Of a DNA stretch of 23,611 bases, positions 15,301 to 23,611 are shown piece after piece. Positions within the stretch are counted from its first letter, which is position 1, and every line of letters begins with the position of its first letter. Source of the DNA: Parachlorella kessleri (taxonomy: Eukaryota > Chlorophyta > Trebouxiophyceae > Chlorellales > Chlorellaceae); the NCBI GenBank assembly GCA_001598975.1, contig BBXU01002346.1:1-23611 (forward strand), written 5' to 3'. Position numbers and translations under genes: made by a program. The notes under the pieces are model-generated. The model did not search any database, was not told where the DNA came from, and saw only the letters and a program-made list of their open reading frames with translations.

Positions 15301-18300
15301 ACAGGGGTCGATGCGAGTATGTATGCTCCTGAATCACGAATTCCTCGTGGAAGACTAGGAGGTATGCCCCACCCACCGTCTTGCGCTGCAGAACATGCGT
15401 GAGCTGAACAAGAAGCTGGCGGCCGCGGAGCACTTTTTCAACCTCTACACGCCCAACCCGCGCATGCTGCCGCGGGAGATCACACCCCGCCGCCTGGACG
15501 TGGCGGTGCAGCACCTTACCCCCGAGAAGGTAGGCAAGCCTGTTTGGCCAGTCACAGCTTGGCCAGTCAGATGAGATGTGCGTGGACTCACCTCTATAGA
15601 CTCCTATGCTAGCACCGATAACCCTGGGTAACATGCAAATGGGTTGCTGGTTCCGACTAGTTGGGGTGGCAATCTGGCCTGCACTGGCCAGGGGTCCTTG
15701 GTCAGCCAAGGTGGCCTTCCCACTTCCGCGAACATGTGTGTACAAGTTCGATTGCCACACGTATGCCTGTGTGAAGGGCGCTGGAGAGGGCAAGGGCTCA
15801 GGCCGCGGCAGGGCCAGCGGCAGAGGCAGAGGGTCCGGCAGGGGCGGCAAAGCAGCTGCAGCCCCTGGGGAGAACTGTGGTGGCGCCGGCGCTGGCGCTG
15901 GCGCTGGAGAAGAGGGTGTCCAGGGCAAGGGAGGCACAGCAGGGGCAGCTGGTGCTGCTGCTGGTGACTCAGGTGGGCAGCATGAGATCAACAGCGCCCT
16001 GGCTTGGAGTCGCCTGGCCGTAGTTGCCAAGCCTTAGCAGGCATGAAAGTCCTCATGTGCTGAGCGAGCCGGCGGCCCAGACCCGCAACCATGGCCCGCT
16101 TGGTCCTGGGGATCCTGGCTAAACCGTAGTCAGGGCATGGGTGCTAGCTAGCTGTATTCCTAGTGGCGCTCCAGCTCATCTGTGCAGGAAGAAGGCGGGG
16201 CGCCAAGAGAGCTCGTGCTGCCAGCGGCCGGGGCCGGGGGCGAGGCCGAGCTGCCAAGCCTGCCGAGCCCATAGTCATTGATGACGAGGAGGATGACTCC
16301 CCTGAGCACCGGCCGGCAGCACCGGCTGACAGTGCGGGGGCAGGGCCAAGCAGGCCGTGCGCAGCGCAGCAGGCAGAGCAGCAGGCAGCGCAGCATGCAC
16401 AGCACGGGCAGGCGGAGATGGCTGCAGGGATCCTAGAGGGTCCCAGCTGGTCGGATGCAGACATGCCAGATATGCCCACGCCGGCTTCGCCGGTGCTGGG
16501 GCTGCTGGGGGAGCAGTCTGTGACGGGTAGGGGAGCAACGCCTGCCCCAGCAGACATAGCGCGCACAGCAGGGGCGGCAGACCTACAAGAGGGTAGGGGT
16601 GGTGCATCCAGGCTCTGCAACGTGGGCGCGCTGCTGCCGTGCAGCAGCTGCCAGACAACATCAGCCCCAGGGAAGGCAGCGGCACCACTCCAGAGGCTGG
16701 AGCAGCAGGTACAGGAGGCCGTCCTGCCGAAGTTTGAACTGCTGTTCCCAGAGTCGGCCGGGGTCTTAAGCTGGGATGCAGCAGGGCGGCTCTCCATTGC
16801 CCCTCCCCCCGCGCTGGAAGCCCTGCTTCGCCCTGCTGCACCACAGCAGCAGGCAGCCGCCGCAGTAGGCCGCCAGGGCCCGACTGGTGAGACACAGGGC
16901 CAGGGCAGGACAGCCGCCGCAGTCAAGCTTAATCAGCCGGGGCCGGAGCAGCCGCCAGGGAGTGTGTCGCAGGAGGGGAGCCTGCATGTGAGTAGCGGGG
17001 TGGTGGTGAGGCTGCAGGACCCCTCGCCCCACCGCTGGGCGTTTGTGGCGGCGGTGGGGGCGCCGCGGCGTGCAGAGCGGCAGCCTAGCGAGGCGTCGCC
17101 AGGCGTTGCTGTTGTGGGCGGCCGCCTGGCAGGCGCTGGTGGAGAGCAGGTGGCGGCTGGCAACGAGCCTGCGGAAGGTAGGCAGGAAACTCTACATGCA
17201 ATACAGCAGAGGGACGGCGTCGATATGGAAGGAACTTGTAGTGCTACATTGCGGCAATATAAGACCCCCATGCCCGGGAGGCAAAGCTTCTGCCGGACAG
17301 TCGACGGGTTGCACTCCGCTTATCAATTCCTCCTTCCGTTCGAGCCTGGACTAAGCCATCTACACCTACCATGCTCAGAAATGGATTGCTGTGGGTCGCG
17401 ACAGCTTGTAATGCTGATTATGTATGTTGAAACAGTCACTGATCATCCTTGTTGCCGCACACTGTTTGCTGCAGCGGCAGCCAAGCCCTCCGGCACTGCA
17501 GGCAACAAGAAATCCAGCAAGGCAGCCCCTGCCAAGCCCAGCAAGCCCCGAAAACGCAAAGCCAAGGCGCTGGCGCCAGCTGCTGACTCAGTTCCAGCTG
17601 AACAGCAGGCAGGCGGCGTTGTGCCGGGCGCTGACCCTTCGCCATTCCAGCCAGGCAACCCCCACACCAAGCAGGCAGCAGCAGCAACAGGGACGATAGC
17701 TGAGGCAGCACTCTTTGCAGGCGACCAGCAGCAGCATGGGAAGCAGGCCTCTCTAACAGGGCGTTGCTGTCCGCAGCAGGTGCCATTTCCTGCTTTCGGC
17801 AGTACGTTGCCACCAGCAGGGCGGTTCGCAGGGCTGCCCGCCGCTGGGCCTGTGGCTGGGGCAGCTTGCGAGACTGCTGACAGTCCTGGCCTCGTTGCAG
17901 TCGCTGAGCAGCCTCCTGCTAGGCAGCCGACAAAACCAGGGGTTGTGCATGTGCAGCAACCTTCCCCGCTCGCTGTTCCTAAAGACCAGCACGGTGAGCC
18001 TCCTCTGGCAGCACAGGGTGAGCTAGGCTCACACCCTGAGGATGGTTCCCGTGTGCTGCACCCACAAGGGCAGCAGGTGGGAAGAGAGAAGGCTGGTATC
18101 TGTGCTGCAGCGGATGCAGACATAGGGCCGTCTGCGTCCCAGCTACCGCTTAGGGCCCGTCTGCTGTTGCGGGCACAGCAAGCAGGGCAGGAGCTTCAGC
18201 AGCCAGGAGGCGGGGAGGCGACGGGACAGGCGCAGGGTTTCCTTGCAGAGCGAACGAGCCGGGATGCTGTGCCAGCTGCTGCTTGCAGCTTGCTGCCAGG

Positions 18301-21300
18301 CCAGCAGCTGTGTGCCGCCGTCCAAGTGCAGCTGTGCACTGGTGGGGAGCAGTCTCTTAAGCCTGGGCCACACATAGCCAACAAGGAGAACCGAGCAAAT
18401 AGCCCTGAAGGGGATGGCACTGCCGGTGCAGAGCAAAGGAGCGGGGATGCTGTGCCAGCTGCTCCTTTGCTGCCAGACCAGCAGCACCTGGCAATTTCTG
18501 GCCAAGAGCAGCTGTGCACTGGTACCCGACTACCACTCAAGCCTGGGCCACCAGTAGTCAACAAGGAAAACCGGGCAACTAGCCCCAAAGAGGACTGCAC
18601 TGCAGGTGCAGCAAGTGGCGGCGCAGCTGGCTGCGAGGATGCTGCTAGCATTATGGATGGTGGACTGCGTATGTCTCAGGTGCCCCTCAGCAAGCTCAGA
18701 AGCCTGGCTCTGGGTGGTGCGGCATCATCTGCAGAACAGTGGCAACCCCACCGCCAACAGCAGCAGCAGCGGGAGCCAGACTTGCCGCAAAGACACGTGG
18801 CCCTGCAAGCACATCCCTGCTGCGCTGCCCTGCCCAGAGAGGCCGGTAGCAGTCCGTCGCAGCAGCCACTCAGGCTGCGCAGGCAGGAGCTGCAGGCATC
18901 CAGGCAGCCAACACCGCCGGTTGGTGAGGGGCAGCAGCAGGCAGGGCACCTGGAGAAAGCCACAGGTGCAGGGGCTGAGGTGCAGTGGAAGCAGGCACAG
19001 CAGGATGAGAGAGTTGAAGGGATTGTGCCTGGTAGGGAGGGGAGCGACGAGGAGCGGCTGCCCCTAGCCAAGCGCAGGGTCCGGCTGCAGAGCCAGCGCA
19101 ACACTGCCGCCACCGCCGGCAGGCCAACTTTGCCGCCCCCTCAACCCATGCCAAACACAGCAGCTGCAGTGCCCGCCCTGTCCGGCCAGCCTTCACCGTG
19201 TGCGGTTGCCGCAGAGCAGGGTGTGCTGCCCGCGCCTGTGTCAAAATGGAGCAGCCGCCCTGGTCAACACGCATGGCAGGGCGGCCTGCAAACACAACCT
19301 GGGCAGGGAAGGGAGGAGGAGCAGCGGCAGGAGCGGTGGGAGCAGCAGCCAGCAGGACCACCTGCCGCTGTGCCCTCTGGGCAGCAGCCTGCTGCAAGCC
19401 CGCACTTGTCGGCAAGCAGCTGGGAGGTGTCAGGAGAAGCAGACGAGGAGGAGCTGCCGCTGGGCCGGCGGCGGCGCAAGCTGCGCAAGAAACGAAGATC
19501 GCCTGGCGGGGCCCAGGGGCCAAGCCCTGGCATGGGCGGAGGACCAGCAGCAGCAGTAGGGGAGAATGGGTCTTGTGCAGCTGCGAACCCCACTGCACAG
19601 ACTGCAGAGCTGTCTTTTGCTGCCCCGCACAGCATGCATGCACGCCTGCAACACGGTGTCAGTGGCAGTGCGGCCACAGCAAACAGGGGTGGCAGTGGCG
19701 AACCTGCAGATATGTGCCAGGGCCCGGAAGTGCAGCCAGAGCAGCATCTTGGTCTCCGCGGCCCAGAAAGCGCTGCTGTTGGCGTGGCACAGGAGGCGCA
19801 GTACGCTTTTGACTACATGGATGACTCACATGATGCTGACCTGGGGTGGGATGATCACGACGCTTACTGTCCTGGCACCAGCTTGGCTGCCAGCTGGCAT
19901 GCTCAGCGGGGCAATCCAGCTGGCGACGGCCCCCCCAAGCCGCCTGCGCAGCAGCAGCCGCGGGTGGGCGGGAAGGGGTATCCCACAGAGCGCGCTGAGC
20001 AGCGGCAGCAGGCACAGCAGGACCCCTTCTCATTCGCCAGCGCCTCCCCCTGGGGCAGCGAGGAGGACCCCTGGTCGGAGGACCAGGAGCCCCACGCTAC
20101 CCCCCGCCTTTTGGCGCCCCATTTCCAGTCACCTACCGCCGGCAGCAGGCCTCCAGCAGCAGGAGCAGCAGCGGCGGCGGGAACTACCCCAGCCAGTCTC
20201 CATCCTAGCCGTGGGCAGCCAGCCGCGGGCACGGCAGCAGGGCAGCCTAATGCTAGCGCCCAGGTCGCGGGAGCGCCACGTCAGCACGCTGGGCCTGCTG
20301 CCACGCCCCTCCCCAGGCACCCCAGCGCAGGGCGCACGCATGGTGGGCCCGCCCCCAGCCCGGCTCACAGCAGCCAGCCGCTACAGCTTTCCAGGCGGGG
20401 AGCTGGGGCGACCGGCTGCCGGGCGGTCATCAGCAGTCAGACGCCCCTGGCGGGGCGCTTTGCACGGCAGGCGCCGGGGGCTGTCAGAGGCCGCGTGCTG
20501 CAGGACACGCCTGCCTCTGACATGGGTGGGGGCCCGGCGGGGAAGAGCCAGGCCAGCCCAGAGTGGGCAGTGCCAGGAAGCCAAGGAGGAGGTGGCACAG
20601 CAGCTGCAGGCGCGAGGAGAGGGCCGGTGGTTGGGGACACACCCGAGGCGCTTGCTGGAGGTGAGTAATGGCCGCGGAGCTGCTGGGGGGGGGGCGTTTA
20701 TTGATGGCGGCAGGCACTGCGGGGAGAGGAGAGTATGGCGCCAGGTGTATTGACAGGGGTGGTTGCCTTTTCGCTCTGGTCGGCTTGTTGGGGCTGGCTG
20801 GCGTATGCCCCTGCCGCCCTCCCATCGCGGCCTCAATGCAAGCTAGCATGGAGCCCCACACAGTGGCCCCTCACTGTCTATGGCAGCGGCAGCAGCAGCA
20901 GCGCAGCAACAGTAGCTTCCCTTCAGCCTAGGATCTCTCTGCACCTCCGGCCCTTGCAAGTTATGATAACATGTCGCCCATCTGCCAGCCTGTGTCGCGG
21001 AAGCCCACCTTTCACTCATGTTCTTGAGCATGAGCATTTGCATATTGTTGCGCGCAGCTGCGGCTCTTGCTGCTCGCGAGGAGGCGGCCGGGCAGGCCAC
21101 GGAGCAGCAGCAGCAGCAGCCTGCCAGGAAGCGGCTCAAGAAAGCAGGCGGGCAGCAGCAGCAACACCAGCAGCCGCGGCAGCAGCCCAAGGCAGGCGGG
21201 CGGGAAGGTGGCCACGCCCGCGGTGGGGGGCAGCAGAGGCAAGATGGCGTGCAGGAGAAGCTGCAGAAGAATAAGAGGTGAGCTCATTGTACCCATAGCT

Positions 21301-23601
21301 ACAAGGCCAGCCGCCACCCCGGACGGGCTGCGCTATATACGCTATACACAGAATGGATGGATCTCAGGGGGGCGGCGAGATGGCGCCTTGCCTGAGCGCC
21401 TGAGCAACCACAGCGCCTGCACCTAGCCATGCCCATTTTCAACTACTTGTAGACAGTTTTGCGCACTGTGCTAGAGTTTTATACAGCATGCAATCTATCA
21501 CTACTTGTTATATCCTGGTGCAGCAAGGCATCTCGCTTCCTTGACATGGAAGCTGGTGTTTCAGAGGACGAGCAAGTCTCAGGCAAGTCCACACCCTTGG
21601 TCCGTATATTTGGAGATTTGTTATGTTTGGAAGTAGAGTGTTTTGATGCTTTCTAGTCTGCCAGTGCAGCAGTGTGTGCACAGGACGATTTTTGGTAGCC
21701 CGCACCCTTGGGCCGCCCTGCCATGGCTATGACCGACCAATTGCTCTTTGCACTCCAAAGTAGCACAGAGCATGCACAATATAACCTCTATATAGGTGAT
21801 GAGGAGGAAGAAAATGAGGATGGCTTCCTGGAAGGCTTCATTGATGATGCTACACAGGCACCTCCCAGCACGGGCGGCAGGTGGGCACCATGCACTACCA
21901 TAACGCCTTCTGCCTGCCGCCATAACCAAACATCGTACTGTGCATGTTGGGTGCTGAGAGGTGGCAGCATTGCATTTGGGGCGAGCATGGAAGACGGTTT
22001 CGGCACGTACTTGCAGCATTGCAGACGAAGCAGAGCAGAGCCACCTGCGACCCCTGCCTTGCCAAGCTTCGCTCTTGCAGAGAGACAACACTTCCCAGGC
22101 CACCCTGGGTTGAGTCAGACCACCCCCCCCCCCCCCCCCCAAAACACACACACGGTATATTCCCTGCAGGCCTGGAAGCACGGGTATCTCCCGGCAGCCG
22201 GTCTTTGGAGGCCCCGGGGAGGGCCCCTCTCCCAGCCCCCTGGGTCAACTGAGGAGCATGCTAGCACGAGGCCGGCAGGCAAGGGGGAGCCGGCAGGTGC
22301 AGGACACACCCGGGGCCAGCGGGGCAGGGGCTGGTGACTCGCAGGATGACTACGACTATGAGGACTCGTTCCTGGCCACGGAGGAAGGTAAGTGGTGTCA
22401 CAAATGTGGGGTGCATCTGGTGTCGGGGACCGGGGGTGGGGGGGGGGGGGGTAGGGGTCGGTGTGCGTGTGTATGAAGGGGGAGGGCCGCCTGCTGCTGT
22501 TACTACGGATGCAGTAGGGCTTCTGCAGATGCGGGTTTTGCGGGCAGGCCGGTCGAGCACAGGGTACTCTGTGCCATCTAACCGCCCAGGGCAGTGGACC
22601 GTGCTTGGCCAAGCACGGCAAGGCAGCGTGAACCCACCAATAGCCCCGCAAGCAAACTCCCGCAGCCAGGCGGCAGTCAGAGCAGGGGCATGATTGTGCC
22701 CTTGTGCTAAGCCATGCAGCTGTGCTCGCTGCAGGTGACGGCGCCACACACGGCAGCTATGACAGCGAAGGCAGCCACGAGGCTGCCTGTGCTGTGTGCC
22801 GTGGAGAGGAGGGGGAGGTGCTGCTGTGTGAGGGCTGCCCCGCTGTCTACCACCCCGCCTGCTGCGGCCTGCGGGGCGTGCCGGAAGGTGGGCGCGTCAG
22901 AGGTTGGCTATGCCCTGGTCTGCATGTATGTGCTGCACCTGTGCTGCCCTGCGCTGGGCATGTCAAGGTCTTGGCTGTTTGTGGCCCCCCGTGCACATGC
23001 CAAGTCGCAGCGGGGTGCCTGGTGCAGCGAAACCGCAGTTGGCAGTGCCCCGCCAGTTTTGGTGGCTTTTCCAATGTCGCCCGGGTTCCTATCTCTCTAA
23101 GCTGGGCAAGCACTGATGCTGGCCCCGCAGCCAGCCTAGGTCATTGCCAGGGCCACCACCGTCCGCCCTGCCACCAGTTGCGCACCCTGTCACATTTGCC
23201 TTCCGCTGTGGTGTCGGCCTGCTTGTACTGCAGGGGATTGGTACTGCCCGCTGTGCCGCTCAGATCAGCCCACGCCCCGCCCTGGCCGCCGGAGAGGCAG
23301 CAAGCCCCAGCGGCACAGGGCACCCCCGCAGTCCACAGCCCGAGCGGCAGCTTGGCCGCCCCAGGGACAACAACGGCACCAGCAGCAGCAGCAGCAGCAG
23401 CAGAGGGAACCCCCAGGGCAGCAGCAGCAGCAGGCGAGGTTACATTTACAGCCCCGGCTGGGACATGCCGGCAGTGGTAGCAGGGGTGCAGAGAGCGGGG
23501 GTTGGGGTGGTAGTAAGGATGATGAAGATGCTGAGGCTGAGGACCAGTGTGTGGGGCCCAGTGGCCAGGAGGAGCTGTCCAACACCTTTAGCCTACTGTG
23601 A
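6369..23601 (+). CDS. FANCM: FANCM/Hef-family DNA translocase with C-terminal PHD finger
   Basis: FANCM orthologues bind branched DNA, reverse stalled forks and limit crossovers. Exons: 6369-6383, 6551-7294, 7448-8859, 9174-9345, 9690-9795, 10183-10281, 10577-10636, 10876-10982, 11268-11366, 11630-11719, 12004-12123, 12408-12461, 12786-12863, 13105-13194, 13834-13949, 14151-14304, 14764-14910, 15392-15529, 15777-15972, 16188-17177, 17475-20660, 21058-21277, 21524-21582, 21796-21880, 22170-22387, 22735-22887, 23234-23601. All phases match; total 3091 residues, versus about 2050 in human and 1350 in Arabidopsis. The start [15 protein letters not shown] is acidic, as in other FANCMs. A Gln-rich N-terminus (to ~723) precedes the helicase (~724-1267), then RG-rich and low-complexity regions with several basic clusters ([25 protein letters not shown]: likely NLS). 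The acidic FANCM block [24 protein letters not shown] and a PHD finger (~2937-2977) follow. I see no ERCC4 nuclease domain. Exons 1, 19 and 24-25 are the least certain. Confidence 0.82.
8388..8420 (+). repeat. CAG repeat coding for polyglutamine
   Basis: About ten CAG codons with one AAG and one CAA encode a Gln tract inside FANCM exon 3. Shorter pure or mixed CAG/CAA runs occur at 7022-7042, 7236-7258, 21103-21121 and 23377-23403, all in frame for Gln. Length variation is expected. Confidence 0.9.
8895..9016 (+). repeat. 61-bp tandem duplication in intron 3
   Basis: Two adjacent 61-bp copies (8895-8955 and 8956-9016), starting ACTGCCACTGGCCAACTGG, differ at one base by eye (GCATGCTG versus GCGTGCTG). 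They lie in the 314-nt intron between the Gln-rich exon and the first helicase exon. Such high identity suggests a recent event. Confidence 0.97.
9801..9823 (+). other. G-runs after donor of intron 5
   Basis: Directly after the donor at 9796 (GTAGGC) are two runs of nine to eleven G separated by one T. They are quadruplex-capable and lie within 30 nt of the splice site. Confidence 0.6.
12452..12499 (+). repeat. Three tandem 16-nt splice-donor units
   Basis: CCTCTCACAG|GTACGT (12452-12467), CCTCTCACAG|GTACGG (12468-12483) and CCTCTCAGAG|GTATGT (12484-12499) are three consecutive 16-nt units, each carrying a good donor. Only the first keeps the FANCM frame with the exon at 12786. Use of the second or third adds 16 or 32 nt and shifts frame. 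Confidence 0.9.
13156..13490 (+). repeat. Exon 14 end plus donor duplicated into intron
   Basis: The 3' end of the FANCM exon (ATGAAGAAGCTGGTGGAGG..GCGGGCACACTTCCAA, from 13156) is copied at 13269 (ATGAAGAAGCTGGCGGAGG..GCACACTTCCAG|GTGAGA) and again, shortened, at 13392 (ATGAGTCATACTTCCAG|GTGGGA). Intron sequence CCTTGCC(T/C)..TGCGGGC between the copies is shared too, and a fourth edge is at 13484. Offsets are 113, 123 and 92. Copy two has the open frame [13 protein letters not shown], but a 40-nt exon from the preceding AG would break the frame. Confidence 0.88.
14289..14508 (+). repeat. Motif V exon end plus GC donor copied in intron
   Basis: GCTGGACATACCACAG|GCAAGCCAGC at 14289 recurs at 14388 as GCTGGAGATACCACAG|GCAAGCCAGC, and more weakly at 14491 (GCTGGCTTTGCAAGCCAGC). 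Spacing of the GC donor is 99 and 96 nt. The copied exon part encodes LDIP of helicase motif V. The rest of intron 14305-14763 shows nothing recognisable. Confidence 0.82.
14911..15391 (+). other. FANCM intron 17, 481 nt
   Basis: It lies between the motif VI exon and the NMRELNKKL exon. It holds two copies of GTGCGAACAG(G/A)GAG about 90 nt apart (near 15198 and 15287) and a CTTTTTTAG pyrimidine tract near 15174. There is no coding evidence; open frames on both strands lack family features. Confidence 0.6.
17178..17474 (+). other. In-frame, stop-free candidate intron (297 nt)
   Basis: GCGGAAG|GTAGGC at 17177/17178 and TTTGCTGCAG|CGGC at 17474/17475 delimit 297 nt, exactly 99 codons, with no stop. 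The reading frame is therefore open whether or not it is removed. It is more AT-rich than its neighbours, and its translation (rich in Cys, Tyr, Met, Leu, His) contrasts with the Ala/Gln/Gly/Pro context. I annotate it as an intron, but retention would simply insert 99 residues. Confidence 0.6.
18261..18612 (+). repeat. Coding tandem repeat with two KEN boxes
   Basis: About 61 codons starting DAVPAA (GATGCTGTGCCAGCTGCT) are repeated 183 nt later. Shared blocks are GATGCTGTGCCAGCTGCT, GAGCAGCTGTGCACTGGT-like, AAGCCTGGGCCAC and AACAAGGA(G/A)AACCG. Each copy encodes KPGPxxxNKENRAxSP, that is a KEN motif at 18383-18391 and 18563-18571 followed by an SP dipeptide. The repeat lies in the long low-complexity exon of the FANCM-like gene. 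Confidence 0.9.
20661..21057 (+). other. FANCM intron 21, 397 nt
   Basis: It starts GAG|GTGAGTAATG and ends GCGCGCAG|CTGCGG. The long exon before it closes with GTGAGTAA, so retention gives a stop three codons into the intron, removing the acidic block and the PHD finger. No other element is recognised. Confidence 0.65.
22123..22140 (+). repeat. C18 homopolymer in intron 24
   Basis: Eighteen consecutive C lie 29 nt upstream of the acceptor at 22169, followed by A4 and a (CA)n tract. It forms part of the polypyrimidine region of the intron 21881-22169. It could be an assembly-sensitive homopolymer. Confidence 0.9.
22438..22451 (+). repeat. G14 homopolymer in intron 25
   Basis: Fourteen consecutive G, flanked by further G-runs (22431-22457), lie 51 nt after the donor of the exon ending at 22387. 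The run is complementary to the C18 tract on the other side of that exon and is itself quadruplex-capable. Confidence 0.9.
22788..23256 (+). other. PHD finger (C4HC3), split by one intron
   Basis: Spliced exons 26 and 27 encode CAVC-(9)-CEGC-(4)-H-PA-C-(12)-CPLC with the conserved W of WYCPLC, a complete zinc-ligand set in 41 residues. [14 protein letters not shown] resembles the PHD class that reads the unmodified H3 N-terminus (AIRE, BHC80, CHD4 type), without the extra aromatic residue that H3K4me3 readers place before the Leu-Leu. Phase 1 joins at 22387/22735 and 22887/23234 keep it in frame with the FANCM acidic block upstream. A basic, Gln-rich tail and acidic DDEDAEAED follow before the TGA at 23599-23601. 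Confidence 0.93.
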
Positions 23602-23611
23602 GAAGTCCCTG

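Larger units (their letters stand above)
9174..15529 (+). other. FANCM helicase core (15 exons)
   Basis: The SF2 motifs appear in order: region before motif [19 protein letters not shown]; motif [16 protein letters not shown]; Ia [13 protein letters not shown]; Ib [99 protein letters not shown]. Between motifs III and IV lies the helical insert typical of FANCM/Hef, ending [16 protein letters not shown]. After motif [17 protein letters not shown] matches the FANCM-type tail. All ATPase residues appear present (GKT, DExH, SAT, two arginine fingers in QRMGRTGR). Motif II is DECH where DEAH is usual for the family. Confidence 0.92.

Noticed and set aside
15263..16030. 255-codon minus-strand frame
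   Set aside because: Pro/Ala/Leu-rich antisense of the RG-rich exon and a coding helicase exon; no start context or homology.
16188..20660. Independent gene for the long low-complexity exon
   Set aside because: No start codon context; the entry phase matches the helicase exon at 15972, and the exit phase matches the exon at 21058 leading to the FANCM acidic block.
19566..20753. 395-codon + strand frame overlapping the long exon
   Set aside because: It is a shadow frame of the Ala/Gln/Gly-rich coding exon 17475-20660. GC-rich DNA has few stops in alternate frames, and its composition is Arg/Ser-rich with no domain.
22704..23480. 258-codon frame through the PHD exons
   Set aside because: It is a different frame from that encoding CAVC..WYCPLC and reads through the intron 22888-23233.

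Overview
The window comes from a GC-rich, intron-dense eukaryotic nuclear genome. Short exons alternate with introns of 100-860 nt, most acceptors read (T/C)GCAG|G, third codon positions are G/C-rich, and the longest exons are full of CAG/GCA triplets encoding Gln and Ala tracts. This fits a core chlorophyte green alga (Chlamydomonadales/Sphaeropleales or Trebouxiophyceae); I cannot place it more closely. Both genes that I can support are on the + strand.

Positions 1-4940 hold the 3' part of RAD50, the ABC-ATPase of the MRE11-RAD50 double-strand-break complex. Nine phase-consistent exons encode the end of the descending coiled coil and the whole C-terminal ATPase lobe (signature, Walker B, D-loop, H-loop). 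The 1.4-kb spacer 4941-6368 has no convincing gene, but it contains a perfect 32-bp palindrome and a ~300-bp long-stem inverted duplication of an exon-like fragment.

Positions 6369-23601 fit one very large gene: 27 exons, all phases matching, 9276 nt, 3091 codons plus stop. It encodes a FANCM/Hef-family DNA translocase. The order is an acidic start and a ~720-residue Gln-rich N-terminus, the FANCM helicase core (exons 4-18), an RG-rich linker, a ~1500-residue low-complexity region with candidate SUMO-interacting and KEN-box motifs, the acidic C-terminal block seen in other FANCM proteins, and then a complete C4HC3 PHD finger. I know of no FANCM with a PHD finger, so this is the main candidate for something undescribed: a replication-fork remodelling motor that carries its own histone-tail reader.

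A second theme is how the introns are built. In at least six introns the exon-intron junction has been copied once or twice into the adjoining intron, which leaves decoy splice sites. Four of 34 inferred introns use GC rather than GT donors. RAD50 and FANCM both act on broken or stalled replication forks, and here they are head-to-tail neighbours. All exon coordinates come from reading the sequence (frame, phase, splice consensus, family motifs). No transcript data were available.
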